The position numbers were made by a program, and so were the translations under genes. Under the pieces are notes generated by a model, which did not search any database, was not told the DNA's origin, and worked only from the letters and a program-made list of their open reading frames with translations. DNA of 64,000 nt from Coriolopsis trogii (taxonomy: Eukaryota; Basidiomycota; Agaricomycetes; Polyporales; Polyporaceae), in NCBI GenBank assembly GCA_020543525.1, contig JAHYIO010000009.1, positions 186,001 to 250,000 of the forward strand, in the 5' to 3' direction. Within the stretch, counting starts at the first letter, position 1; the number at the start of each line of letters is the position of its first letter. This document shows, in pieces, positions 48,539 through 59,431 of this stretch.

Positions 48539-49008
48539 TGATGAACTCTGAACCTGGAAGGCTTGGAGCAACCTGTAAGTCACACAAAGAGAGATCTGTA
48601 AGTCACACAAAGAGAGATCTTCAGTCAGTGAGCGAACGACTGAAGAGCAGAGGGGCAAACAGACTGCCTTATATACTGGAGAGAGGAGTGCATGAGTAAG
48701 CGAATGAAGCAGTCACATGTTAACCATAGAGCAATGAGTAAGAGTCCGTACTCGGCGTATGAGTAAGAGCCAAGAGTATTCTGAGTAAGACATAAGATCT
48801 AGAATGCTCTGGTGCATTGTAGAACGCACAGGAAGACAAGGGAACCATGTGGTCATGGGAACGTACAGTAGTTTCGTAGAGAAAACCGTATATGGTAAGT
48901 AGAAACACAGCCTATAGTAAGCGCTAACTAAACATAAGTAAACATGACCATACAAAGGTTGTGTGCACAACTCCGGACCGGTAGAGCCGTAAATCCGGAA
49001 TGTCAACA
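48539..49008 (-). mobile_element. solo LTR of the copia element
   Basis: The 470-bp segment begins TGATGAACTC and ends TGTCAACA (TG...CA) and is nearly identical to the 3' LTR at 55347-55913 apart from an internal length difference. It is flanked by a perfect 5-bp duplication TCATA (48534-48538 and 49009-49013). No internal retroelement sequence accompanies it, so it arose by LTR-LTR recombination after a full insertion. Orientation follows the copia element (minus). Confidence 0.93.
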
Positions 49009-49984
49009 TCATATGCACATGCGGCCATACAAATGGCACGCCTTCTGTGCAAGTGTGTACACCGGCAATGCAAGACCACGGAAGTCTGTACCCTTCAAGG
49101 TGGATTTGACCCATTGTCTCGCACGTCTTCCACTTCTTCCGAACTGGCGCTGTGGGAGAAGGCGGTGTCGACGATGAATATGCAGCTTTGCCCCGCTTCT
49201 GCGTCTCAGGGATACCATCGAGGGTGGCTAACGGCACAACTTCAGCAGTGCTCGATGGTGGCTTCGACGGCGAGACTGCAGAGCTGGGTTGCGCGGCTGC
49301 AACGTCCATGAGCTTGGCTAGGAATTCTTCTCTCTTTTTCCTCGCTGCGTTCTCCACCTCTGCCTGTTCTGGCCACGGCACGGCCTTGAGCATGCGCAGG
49401 GCGTTGTCGAGCAGCTCAATAACCCGGTTATATATGTCGTGGTACTCGTAGCCGTGGAAGGCGTACGCGAGTTGGAGGAGGTCCCACCACTGCAGCAGCG
49501 CCGGCTTCATTGGCTCGAAATACGGGTGCACGTGGGGCAGGAGATAGTTGGCAAAGTCGTCGTACAACAGCAATCGCTTGTTCTTGGCGAGTATCGGTGT
49601 TTCCGCGTCGAAGAATAATCCGACCATGCTGTGGAGGGCTTCTCCGTCCTTACGCTCCTTGGAGTCCGTAGGCCCCAGCTCGTCGGGCTCACATGTTAGC
49701 TCTTTTCGACGATCCCCGCCTGGGCCTGCGCGCGTGAGGCAGAGGTAGACTAGAACCCAGAAGCAGGACTCCATGTTGTGTATGGCATCGTGCAGAGTGA
49801 ATTTATTGTACTCTGAATACTGTTCATATTTTGCCAGCATCTGGATCCCCTCTTGTGGGTTCAAGAGCATAACGCTGGCGTAAGGTGGTGTCCCCTATGG
49901 GTGTTGTTGGTACAAGTGTAGGCGCCTTGTAAGTTTGAAACTCACGCATCGTTGCTCGTTTTCAATCGCTGTCTCCAGGCTCAT
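48713..49984 (-). pseudogene. FunK1-type protein kinase remnant fused to LTR sequence
   Basis: Two pieces (49984-49946 and 49894-48713; 51-nt intron) keep frame. The genuine part (49984-49009) shows the C-lobe of a fungal FunK1 kinase: SLETAIENEQRC, GTPPYASVMLLN, then FTLHDAIHNMESCFWVLVYL and a Pro/Ser-rich tail. The whole N-lobe, the ATP site and the catalytic HRD/DFG loop are missing upstream, so it cannot be an active kinase. From 49008 on, the frame runs through the solo LTR, adding about 98 LTR-encoded residues before a stop at 48713. FunK1 kinases are abundant in Agaricomycotina and their functions are mostly unknown. Confidence 0.78.
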
Positions 49985-50335
49985 ACCTAGCGTACACGGG
50001 GCGCGCTAGCGATAATCATACAATCAGCGAGTTTCGAACGACAAGTCACTCTGCACAACTCACGAGTATAAAAACTTCCCATCCCAGCAATGCTGTCGTG
50101 TATATGGCTGGCTTGGGACCATTACCATACCTTGTCTTGTAGCCGCAGGCAGCATTGATATAGGCCCAGCCAAATGGGATGATGATAGTTTGTTATTATC
50201 CAGTGGGCAGGCGAACAAGCGCACAAACACTGCTGTCTTTTCTGTTATTACATAATACCCCCGCAATCATACCCAGCGTCCCAACCTCCGTCGAACTCCA
50301 CATACACAATACATGTCAAACGCAAGTGGGGATAT

Positions 50336-50780
50336 GGTCACACGGCGGGCAAAGCCCCCTGAAAAGCACACGGAAACAGTGTATAGAATTAGGTAGAAAT
50401 CTAAACAGCCCGGCAAAATCCAGGTTTGTTTCCAGATTAGGACATGTTGCCTATTTTGCGACATCCTCATGAATTTCCTTGCCGGTGAAATGAGTACAAA
50501 GGAAGGTAAGCTGTCAATCACAATGTTGTGGAAGAGAAAGAGATATGAAACTCAGGATTTTCTTGGAATTGTGACCTTTCATAGCTCTTTCTCTCCCATT
50601 TCATCATGATTGACAGCTTACCCTCATTTCACCGGTGAGGAAATTCATGAGGATGTCACGTGATAACTAACTGTCCTAACCTGGAAATGAACGTGAATTT
50701 TGCCAGACCGTTTAGATTTCTACTTAATTCCATGCGTTGTTTCCAGGTGCTTTTTAGGGAGCTTTGCCCGCCGTGTCATC
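50336..50780. repeat. foldback inverted repeat, about 220-bp arms
   Basis: The left arm (50336 to about 50560) and right arm (about 50570 to 50780) are reverse complements with around 80 percent identity by eye. Shared blocks include ACGGCGGGCAAAGC versus GCTTTGCCCGCCGT, GTAGAAATCTAAAC versus GTTTAGATTTCTAC, and CATCCTCATGAATTTCC versus GGAAATTCATGAGGATG. The arms meet almost without a loop. This is a MITE- or foldback-like palindrome; I could not find a clean target duplication. Confidence 0.8.
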
Positions 50781-51069
50781 ACTGATCGCTCCGCTTCCAC
50801 GGCCTTGCTTCCCAACGTGGTAACTGCATTTCTCATGCTAACAGGAATCCACCCGCGCGTTCCCACTCCTCGCAAATTCCACCGCCCTAAACTGGTTGGC
50901 GGGGTTTGCAATTTTGTGTTCCGCCCTACAGTTTTCAGGCGGCGCTGTGCAATCAGGTTGGTCTGGCTCCGTTGCAGGCCCACGTGTCTTCTTCGGCTGG
51001 TCCCGGATAATCGATGGTTGAAGATGAAGAGATAAGGAATGGTGGTGGAAGGAAATACCACATGAACAA

Positions 51070-51118
51070 GGTGGGCCCGGGGGGGATCGAACCCGCGGTC
51101 CTGCTGCAAGGGCAGTGG
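51070..51118 (-). other. tRNA 3'-half-like sequence next to the LINE 3' end
   Basis: On the minus strand, directly after the (CT)n tail of the LINE, a T-arm-like GCGGGTTCGATC lies between an anticodon-arm-like CTGCCCTTGCAGCAG and an acceptor-like GGGCCCACC. No matching 5' half lies upstream on that strand, because the LINE is there. It may be the 3' half of a tRNA gene or tRNA-derived SINE used as an insertion site. Too incomplete to call a tRNA gene or an anticodon. Confidence 0.35.
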
Positions 51119-51137
51119 AGAGAGAGAGAGAGAGAGA
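51119..51137. repeat. GA/CT microsatellite at the LINE 3' end
   Basis: About nine GA units (CT on the minus strand), right after ATTATAAATAATTGATATT read on the minus strand. Non-LTR retroelements often end in such short repeats instead of poly(A). Confidence 0.7.
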
Positions 51138-51561
51138 ATATCAATTATTTATAATGGCACGGAGGCCAGAATGGCCGAAGTTGCCACTGCTCTAGTCTAC
51201 CGGTATGGTACAACATGGTGCAGTATGGTACAATGAGTCCGAGTCCGGGCTAGCAATACATAGTATATGTGCACAGGTGGGTGGACAGGGAGCACTGTGG
51301 AGGGAGCTAGTGGGATATGTGACTAAGCGGGGTATGTAACGTCTTGGGCTGAATGGACGGCGTGTCCGTTGGGTTGGTGTGGAGAGGGTCATAGCCCTCG
51401 TGAGACATCAAAACTGAGAAAGAAGATGGGAGGAAGCGGTAGGAAAGAGAGGGGAGGGGATGAGAAGAGAAGAGAAGAAAAGAAAAGGGAGGACAAAGGA
51501 GGACCACAGAGAAAGGGAAAGGGGGCGGGACTGATAGCAGGGGCTGGGAGGGCATGAGGCA

Positions 51562-54500
51562 TTATCTTGCCAGGTCGCGGTACGCGTTGAACCGACCGGT
51601 GGCCGCCACATATTCAAGGATGGCGCCCCAGGCATTGACGTCGCCAAGGGTGCTGCAAAGCGAGAGTGGGCCTTGGACGGCGGTGCGGAGTGCGTGGCGG
51701 GCCTGTGTAAAGCGACGGCATGTGAATAGGAAGTGGGAGACGGTCTCGGAGACCTGGCACGTAGGGTAGAGAGGGGAGTCAACGGCGCCAATGCGCGCTA
51801 GGTATGCATGTAAACCGATGTGGCTGCTGCGCAACTGCAACAGTAGACTGCACTGGCAGCATGGGAGGTCATGGTAGAGCTTGATAATAGCCGGCCCCAG
51901 CGGGGCGTCGCTAATGGTCCGCATAAACCGACCACCTTGGATGGACGACTCCCACTGCTCGCGCCAGGCTTGGCGGAGCTCACGGTCGTATTGAGACTGG
52001 AGAACTGCACGTGCAGTGCCAAGGTCGTGTAGGACGTCGAGGAGAGGGAATGGAAACGCTGCAGCCGGTAACTCACACCCACTAGCGGCCGTAGAGGCAT
52101 CGTCACACACCTGGCACCAGAGGTGCTCGTAGGCAGGGCCGACGCTCGGGGCCCATATGACGCGAACTCAGAGGGACACCCGAAGGTGCCGTCGAATCCA
52201 TGCCAGCCGGTCAACGAATAGTCAGGTGAGGGGGTGGAGGGAAGCAGGGGAGGCGAGGGCGGTCAGCGCGGCGCGGTCCGAGACCAGTATGCTGATGTGG
52301 GTGACGCGGGGGACCTTGAGGACCACGCCCAGTGCCAGTAACAGGGCGGCCAGGGGTCCGTCTTGGCGTTGTCAGTTGGCAGCAGGGCCGAGACACGCGC
52401 ATAAAGACACGTGCCCCATGCCCAGGCGAGCAGCCACCGCCGCGGCACCTGTATGGGTGCCATCGTTATGTCCATGTGCATACACGCACAGGTCACCGCC
52501 TGTGAGCGCGGTGTCGGCTTGAGCCGCCGCGGCCTCTTGCAAGTCGCCTACTATCAAGTCAAAAGGGAGATAGTCATGGAGAGAGGGAGAGGGATTAGAA
52601 GAGAGCGGAAGAACCGTAGAAGGATGGCTATTGTGTGTAGCTGGAGTAGTATCAACTATGGTAACATTACGTAGATCAGAGAATATATGAAAAAGGTCAT
52701 GAATAGGAGAGCGGTGAAACCGTGGGTAAAAAGATGTGCAACAACGGACTGTGGCATGGAGGGGGTGGGGAGGAGGGAGGGTAGCGAGGCGAGCGGCCGC
52801 CCGATGGGCTGCGCGGTTGAGACGCAGCTCCACCGGGAGGACGTGGGCATGGTAATCGAGGAAGACAGTGGAGGTGGACCTGAAGGCGCCAGTGATCATC
52901 AGTGTAGTAATGTGCTGGACCTTGCCTATTCGGCTGGCAATACCAACCGAGCTAGTGGTGCGGTGTCCATCCGATCTGTTGATGGGCGTGAACCAGATGG
53001 GAAGGCCATATTCGAGGCGCAGACACACGACGGTAGTGAACAACCGCCGCACGTACTGATGCAGGAGGCCAAATGTCGGACGCGCGAGGCGCCCAACAGC
53101 CAGTACTGCCGCAACGCCTTTTGCAATGGCGGCCTCGATGTGTGCATGCCAGCGGAGCTGCCTGTCAACAATGATGCCGAGGTATTTGGCGGACTCGTTG
53201 GGCGTGATAGTGTGAGCGCCAATGGTCAGCGGGAGGGGACAATACTTGGGCTTGTAGCGCGTGTGGTGGACCAACTGGAACTTGCCTACATCAAAACGGC
53301 AGGCGTGCCGGTTCGACCAGTCGAGTAGTCATGGGGTAATCTCTGATAAAATACGAATGTTAGTAGCAAAGTCCGGGGATGACACAGCAATTGCGCCATC
53401 ATCAATGTAGCCTATAGCCAGCCGAGCGTGATCCCTAGGGTCAAAAAGCTCAAGCAGGTCAGAAGAGTAGAAAAGATATAGGATGGGAGAAAGGGGGGAG
53501 CCCTGAGGAAGACCGCAGTCCGCAAGGAGAGGGTTAGAGACAAAATCGTCAAACTGGAGCTGCGTATGATGGTCGCGCAGAAAATCTGCAATCCATTGGA
53601 CCAGGTGTTCCGGTACCCGACGCTTGCGCAGGTTGTGCAACAGCTGCCGGTGGTTGACCGAAGGGAATGCGGAGGAGATGTCGAGGTACAGGACAGACGT
53701 GACCTTCTTGACGCGCCAGGAGTCCTTGATACGCTGTACTAAGTGCAGTACTGCGTCAGTCGTGGTGCGCTGGGGACGTCCACCAAAGTGATTGGTGGGG
53801 AGCAGTCCATGCCGCTCCGCTAGATCTGCAAGGTGACGTGCAATGGCGGACTCAATGACCTTGCTAGATGTGTCTTCAAGTGCAATGGGGCGGTAGGCTT
53901 TGGGGATGAGGTAGCTTGGCTTCCCAGGCTTGCGTAGGGTGATAGTAGTAAAGAACTTCCACTGCGCTGGGTGGTAACCCAATGCGATGCACCTGTTGAG
54001 GATGTGAGTGTACACCTGAGCAAGAATGAAAGAGCACTGTTTGAGCGCCACGTTGGGCACGCCTGACGGGCCGGGTGCCTTAAATGGGCTGAGGTTGGAG
54101 ATCATATCAGCAACTTCATCCTCAGAGAACAGCTCGTGTGCGAGCTGCTCACCGTACTCGGAGTCGTCGATGTCGTCCAATGAGGCAGGAGGCGGTGCAG
54201 GGAAGAACTGCGCCATGAGGGCATCGCGCTTCTCAGGGCACGACCGAGCCGTGGATCCATCAGGAAGCTTCAGCGCAGGGAGTCGCGAGGCAAAGGTGTT
54301 CTTGGGGGCTTGTGTGACGTACTTGCTGGTGGGCCATATGTCCGTCTCTGTCACAGATTCAACAAACTCATGCCAGTGGTGGCGCTTCTGCCGTCGAATT
54401 GCCGTGTGATACTCCTTGAAAGCAGCGCGTGCTGCAGTGCCATCCTCCGGGGAGGCACGATGACGCGCGGCGCAGTTACACAGGCAGCAAGCCTCCCGCT

Positions 54501-55346
54501 TGAGCGCGGTGAGCTCCGCTGTCCACCACCGCTTGGAGTAGGGGCATGGCTTGGAGAGGGGGACTGAATCTAGAGAGGCTTGAACTAGGAGGTCAGTGAT
54601 GTCAGATACAAGGGAGTCAATGTCAGCCACAGTGAGCAGCTGCTGTGCGCGTGCATGAATGTTCCTCTTAGCCCAGAGGCCGGTGAGGGCATTTGTGTAC
54701 TTGTTCCAGTCCACCTCCTGCCAGTTGCGGCACGGAGGGGGAGAGGCAGAGGGGACATCCAGATTGAGTTCAAGCTCCAGGCTGCGGTGGTCGCTGCCAT
54801 GGCCAAAACCTGTAGTGCAACCTATCACCATCTCCGTGATGGAGCGGGACACAAAGGCCAGATCCAGAGCTGACCACATCTTGTGAGAGTCCGAGAAGAA
54901 AGTGGGTGTACCCACTGGAAGGGCTGGGAGGAGGTGATGGTCCGCAAGGGCCTGCAGGAGCGGCTCTGCGTCTGAACGGTGCATGCGCTGCGAGACTGCG
55001 GACTCTGACCAAAGCGGGTGGTGCATGTTAAAGTCGCCAATCAAGATACAAGGAGAGCCCGCAACCACTGGGGTTGTCAGGGCAGTCCGGAGCGGAGACA
55101 TTGAGCTAACAGAGCTCGGGGGGTTATAGATGGAGAAGAGAGAAAAGGAGAGAGAAGGAAAAAGAAATTTGATGCCGCATAAGTCAAGAGAGTCAATGGG
55201 AATCTGAGTGTATGCCTCTGACGGCAGCCGGTTGCTGACGTAGATGATGCTGCGCGGAGGCCCAGCATTGGGTCCACTCATGTGGGTGGGCAAAACCAGG
55301 TTCCAGTGCTGGGAACGAAAGGAGGCACGGTCAACGATGTGCACCG
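51562..55346 (-). pseudogene. LINE ORF2: APE endonuclease, reverse transcriptase, RNase H remnant
   Basis: A single frame runs from 55346 to a stop at 51562, about 1260 codons, broken only by three in-frame TGA codons (53331-53329, 52374-52372, 52224-52222). The AP-type endonuclease has ILIGDFNMHHPLWS, ALDLAFVSRS and GSDHRSLELE. The reverse transcriptase has PFKAPGPSGVPNVALK, a VIESAIARHLADLAERHGLL segment, VLYLDISSAFPSVNHRQLL, LPQGSPLSPILYLFYSSDLL and the catalytic YIDDG. The RNase H start reads DLCVYAHGHNDGTHTGAAAV, where the first catalytic Asp expected after Y-T/A is His. C-terminal part: LYHDLPCCQCSLLLQLRSSH, then CQVSETVSHFLFTCRRF (Zn-ribbon-like). Together these mean a recently inactivated copy. 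Confidence 0.88.
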
Positions 55347-55913
55347 TGATGAACTCTGAACCTGGAAGGCTTGGAGCGACCTGTAAGTCACACAAAGAGA
55401 AATCTTCAGTCAGTGAGCGAACGACTATATTGCATAGTCCAGTACCTGTAAGTCACACAAAGAGAAACTACAAGTACTAGTAAGTAAAGTATAGTAGAGC
55501 ATAAGTAATGAGTGGGACTTACTCTTCAGTCAGTGAGCGAACGACTGAAGAGTAGAGGGGCAAACAGACTGCCTTATATACTGGAGAGAGGAGTGCATGA
55601 GTAAGCGAATGAAGCAGTCACATGTTAACCATAGAGCAATGAGTAAGAGTCCATACTCGGCGTATGAGTAAGAGCCGAGAGTATTCTGAGTAAGACATAA
55701 GGTCTAGAATGTTCCGGTGCATTGTAGAACGCACAGGAAGACAAGGGAACCATATGGTCATGGGAACGTACAGTAGTTTCGTAGAGAAAACCGTATATGG
55801 TAAGTAGAAACACAGCCTACAGTAAGCGCTAACTAAATATAAGTAAATATGACCATACAAAGGTTGTGTGCACAACTCCGGACCGGTAGAGCCATAAATC
55901 CGGAATGTCAACA
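55347..55913 (-). repeat. 3' LTR of the copia element
   Basis: The 567-bp LTR has TG...CA ends and matches the solo LTR at 48539-49008. It is about 97 bp longer because of an extra block at about 55410-55505 flanked by two copies of CTGTAAGTCACACAAAGAG; the solo copy has this unit twice in tandem instead. Just inside it (minus strand) lies the purine tract GAGTGGGAG (55922-55914), the expected polypurine primer. Confidence 0.92.
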
Positions 55914-55922
55914 CTCCCACTC
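55914..55922 (-). promoter_or_regulatory. polypurine tract of the copia element
   Basis: GAGTGGGAG on the minus strand abuts the first base of the 3' LTR (TGTTGACA). It would prime plus-strand DNA synthesis. Confidence 0.7.
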
Positions 55923-55924
55923 GT

Positions 55925-57143
55925 TCAAGATGCAACGGACACAAGACCTATCTCCTCGACGAACTTGGCCTGATTAGAGTAAGGCACATTCTTCGTGAGG
56001 GGGTCGGCCAATTGGTCCTCAGAAGTGACATAGTACATCTCGACAAATCCTATCTCGACCTGTTCACGAATGAAGTGATAACGGATCTCTATGTGCTTGG
56101 TACATCGGTCAATGACTGGATTGACAGACAAGAAGATCGAGCCTTGGTTGTCGAGACACAAAGGCGTCGGATCAGTCATATCATCTCCGAGTTCATCGCC
56201 GAAGGTCCTCAGCCATGCCAACTGACGACAAGTGTCAGAGGCCGCTTTATATTCCGCCTCAGTCGAGGAGAGCAAAATGGTAGGCTGACGCCTCGATGCC
56301 CACGATACGGCACCACCTGCCATCAAGAAGACAAAGCCAGAGGTTGAGTGCCGATCATCACGGTCTTCTGCCCAGTCCAAATCTGAGTACAAGATCAGAC
56401 CGTCATTAGACGCTCCCTTGTAGCGCAGCCGATACGCCTTTGTTCCCTGAAGGTAACGCAGGACATACTTGGCATAGTTCATGTGCGCTTCAGAGGGATT
56501 GGCATTGTACTTGGACAACCGTGTGACAGCAAAAGCAATGTCAGGGCGCGTCCCGAGCATGGCGTACAAAAGACTGCCAATAAGACTCTGGTAGCGTTGC
56601 CTGAACGAATCGGAGGCGGGCTGATCGGTTTTCACCAAAACAGCACCAGCAGGGAGAGGAGTACACGACGGTTTACAGTCAGCCATCTGGAAACGCTCAA
56701 GGACAGACTGGTTGTACTCTTCCTGGTTGATGTCGAGTGTTCAGGTAGAACGATCTCGAGTGATGCGAAGACCAAGGAAGCGCTTAACTGGTCCCAAGTC
56801 CGTCATCTTGTACTGCTTAGAAAGAGAGCGCTTGACGTGCTTGATGTGACTAGACTGATCGCCGATGAGAAGTAGATCGTCGACATAGAGTACGACAATC
56901 ATTACGTGTTCCCCCCCTTGTCGCCGATATACATAGATCCCGGCATCAGAATAAGTCCATTGGAATCCCAAGTCAAGAAGCGACTGATGAATCTTCGCAT
57001 TCCATTGACGCGACGCCTGTTTAAGACCATAGATAGCCTTTTTGAGCAGACAGACGTGGTCTTCCTTCCTAGGAAGGACCCAGCCTTCAGGCTGTTCCAT
57101 ATAGATTTCCTCTTCGAGATCGCCATTCAGAAACGCGGTCTTG
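55925..57143 (-). pseudogene. copia reverse transcriptase (second half) and RNase H
   Basis: From the insert boundary, the frame gives KTAFLNGDLEEEIYMEQPEG, AIYGLKQASRQWNAKIHQSL and the catalytic MIVVLYVDDLLLIG. A TGA at 56743-56741 interrupts after TRDRST; the same frame continues with a tether (SLIGSLLYAMLGTRPDIAFA), then RNase H: SDLDWAEDRDDRHSTSGF, LLSSTEAEYKA, and KHIEIRYHFIREQVEIGFVE, stopping at 55925. Tandem RT and RNase H are as in Ty1/copia. Activity is lost through the stop and the insertion. Confidence 0.9.
57137..57143 (+). repeat. target-site duplication, left copy
   Basis: GGTCTTG here recurs at 61080-61086. In the intact copia gene the motif occurs once (reverse complement CAAGACC within the DVKT codons), so the two copies mark the insertion of the foldback element. 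Confidence 0.75.
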
Positions 57144-58009
57144 CAGCCCATTCAGTAAGAATACACTGTATGCTATGTCCCTCGGCGGTGCTAATGCACT
57201 GTGTGGGCGTGGCACGCGGCGCCGCGCGGTCGGGTCGTGGGAACCTGTGGGGTGTTCCGCGCGGATGGTCGGCCGGGAAGTATAGTGGTGAGCCGCGTGG
57301 ACTGGGTATGGGTGAGTGATCGGGTGGTGGCCCGGGATAGGGGTATCAGATTATCATTGATGTAGACCTGTTCTGAGGACTTGGACTATCTGTGGATATC
57401 TATACAGCGTATATAGGTATTTTAAATAGTAATCAACCATTTATTGCACATTTTGAAGAGATACAAGGGCAGGAAAGGTGCACCAGAGCGGTCCGGGTAG
57501 GAGGTCCGGGTGGCGGCTAGTGGTCTGGGTAACATAGGGATGCCTGCGGACACCTTGGGCGAGTTGTGAGGGCTGATTGTGTTCTGGGAAACCTGGTTTA
57601 AATGGCTTTTGTGGCCTAGGTAAGTAGTTCCAGCCAGCAGGGGGTGGGGGAAAGGGGTCAGTTTACCTTTGGCCAGCCAGCTTATTTGGCAGCTCAGATG
57701 GATAGCTGATCTTTCTACAAGCTTATTGGATTTGGCATGGCATTCTGCAGCTGTAGAAGTGCATCTGCAAGCCAGAATGAAATGCAGTAGTGTGCGGAAT
57801 AGTAAACCGAGCGGTGTTGGACCAGTGCTATCTGATGTTCCGCACGGTGTTTGCCAGCCAGTATAAGCAGTGCGGCGCAGCTGGTTAATGTATATGGTAG
57901 TGTGTACCGCGCGGGTGGTCAATGTATATGATGAGGTGTACTGCGCGGCTGGCTGATGTATATGATAAGGTGTACCATGCGGGCAGTCAATATATATGAT
58001 AAGGTGTAC
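57144..58009 (+). repeat. left inverted arm of the foldback element
   Basis: Matches the reverse complement of about 60211-61079. It includes GC-rich outer DNA (57180-57330), an AT-rich part (57340-57440), a frame open on the minus strand 57922-57422, and three copies of a 47-bp unit around GTGTACCGCGCGG...GATGTATATGA (57885-58009). Confidence 0.85.
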
Positions 58010-58011
58010 CG

Positions 58012-58638
58012 CAATATTCTCAAGAGAATAGCATTACAACCAGTGCAGATATTCACATGGTTCTTTTTGCACTATTTCTATATACTATGCGGCTATGTGA
58101 CTCCTACTTTTTGGAGGCTTATGTGCACCCGATCTCTTAGCCATCCCTTATCTGCGTTCGCAATAGATTGTACTATAATATTAGATCGGGGCGGCTGATA
58201 GGTCCATATGTCTCAGATAGAGCACTCCTAGCATAGTACTACAAGATGCAAAAAACCGCCAGGGAATAGGGGAAGTAGTTGTGAAGGTGCATCAAATTGG
58301 TAGTTTAGCAAGGGTAGGTTTGTTATTGTGCACATCAAAGAGCATTCGAAGCACCTTTTCTCATATCTCCATAACCACATCATCTATTCCCTGGCGGTTT
58401 TTTGCATCTTGTAGTACTATGCTAGGAGTGCTCTATCTGAGACATATGGACCTATCAGCCGCCCCGATCTAATATTATAGTACAATCTATTGCGAACGCA
58501 GATAAGGGATGGCTAAGAGATCGGGTGCACATAAGCCTCCAAAAAGTAGGAGTCACATAGCCGCATAGTATATAGAAATAGTGCAAAAAGAACCATGTGA
58601 ATATCTGCACTGGTTGTAATGCTATTCTCTTGAGAATA
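58012..58638. repeat. inner palindrome, about 259-bp arms with a 110-bp loop
   Basis: The arm 58012-58270 (AATATTCTCAAGAGAATAGC ... CGCCAGGGAATA) returns as its reverse complement at about 58380-58638. The arms look identical or nearly so, and both encode the same frame containing TWFFLHYFYILCGYVTPTFW. The arms begin with the self-complementary ATTCTCAAGAGAAT. The unique centre (58271-58379) is AT-rich. It abuts the inner end of the left outer arm, with no visible target duplication. Confidence 0.88.
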
Positions 58639-59431
58639 TTTGATCTCTTACAATATTGCATGCAACATGGCATTGTGGGCAGAGATGTTAGAGCTCTACA
58701 ATTTTGTACAGTAACGGGTGTGTATAATATCTAAAGATGTGCCGAGTAGTTTTGGGATATCTTGCCAAATTCGGACACTATGATGTATTTGATGGGAAGG
58801 GAGGGAGGAGGAGGGGGTGTGTCAACCTTCATAGATTGCCACTAAATGTGTATAATTTGAGAGCTCTGGTTTATACAAGTGTGTTTGTGTATGGGGAACA
58901 GCAGAATATCTAGTTTCCCTTCCATAATCAGCCAAACAGAGCTCCCATTTCTTGCCAAATGCGAAGTAGCCATATCTTGCTCAATACTACAGGTATCACA
59001 ATGCAAAAACATGGACTGGAAAGCCCTAGTAATATACTATATAATGGTACTGTGCTCATGGAGCTCTATGCCCCATCTTGCATGTAGTAAAGCAAGCAGG
59101 TACCTGCTTATAGTGGTTTGGCATACTATTTGCACATATCTACCACAGATTTTTGCACTACATGCTGGCAAGGTATATCATACGAAAGGGCATCCAATTA
59201 CACACCTGATACATTCACAACCATGGCAATCGGCCAAGAACTAAGAAAGTTATGAAGTACCCAAGAATGCACCCAAATTGGGGGCCTACCGCATTTAGGT
59301 GTTGAAAAAGCGCTCATAAGTAATGACATCACTACATATACAGGCATATACCATATACAGTGACTACAAAGCGCTCATCTAGACTGTCAGATAAGCGCCA
59401 GATTGCCAGATTAGGTTGTCCAGCCAAGGCT

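Larger units (their letters stand above)
49985..51118. other. repeat-rich stretch without genes
   Basis: About 1.1 kb between the FunK1 remnant and the LINE tail. It contains the inverted repeat at 50336-50780 and a tRNA-half-like piece near 51070-51118. No coding sequence supported. Confidence 0.5.
51119..55346 (-). mobile_element. Tad1-like non-LTR retrotransposon (LINE), 5' end cut by copia
   Basis: The element reads on the minus strand from 55346, where the copia LTR cuts it, to a 3' UTR ending in (CT)n near 51119. One coding frame (see separate entry) carries endonuclease, reverse transcriptase and an RNase H remnant, the order of Tad1/I-type elements. No ORF1 is visible; it would lie beyond the copia insertion, outside the window. 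The 3' UTR (51561-51138) is C/T-rich. Confidence 0.85.

Noticed and set aside
51070..51118. Calling a tRNA gene here
   Set aside because: Only a 3' half fits; no D-arm or 5' acceptor strand, anticodon loop ambiguous.
52687..53328. 213-codon plus-strand frame in the LINE
   Set aside because: Antisense to LINE coding sequence with reverse-transcriptase-family motifs.
57422..57922. 166-codon frame in the foldback arm as a gene
   Set aside because: No homology recognised, and present in both arms only because the arms are copies; listed as a finding instead.
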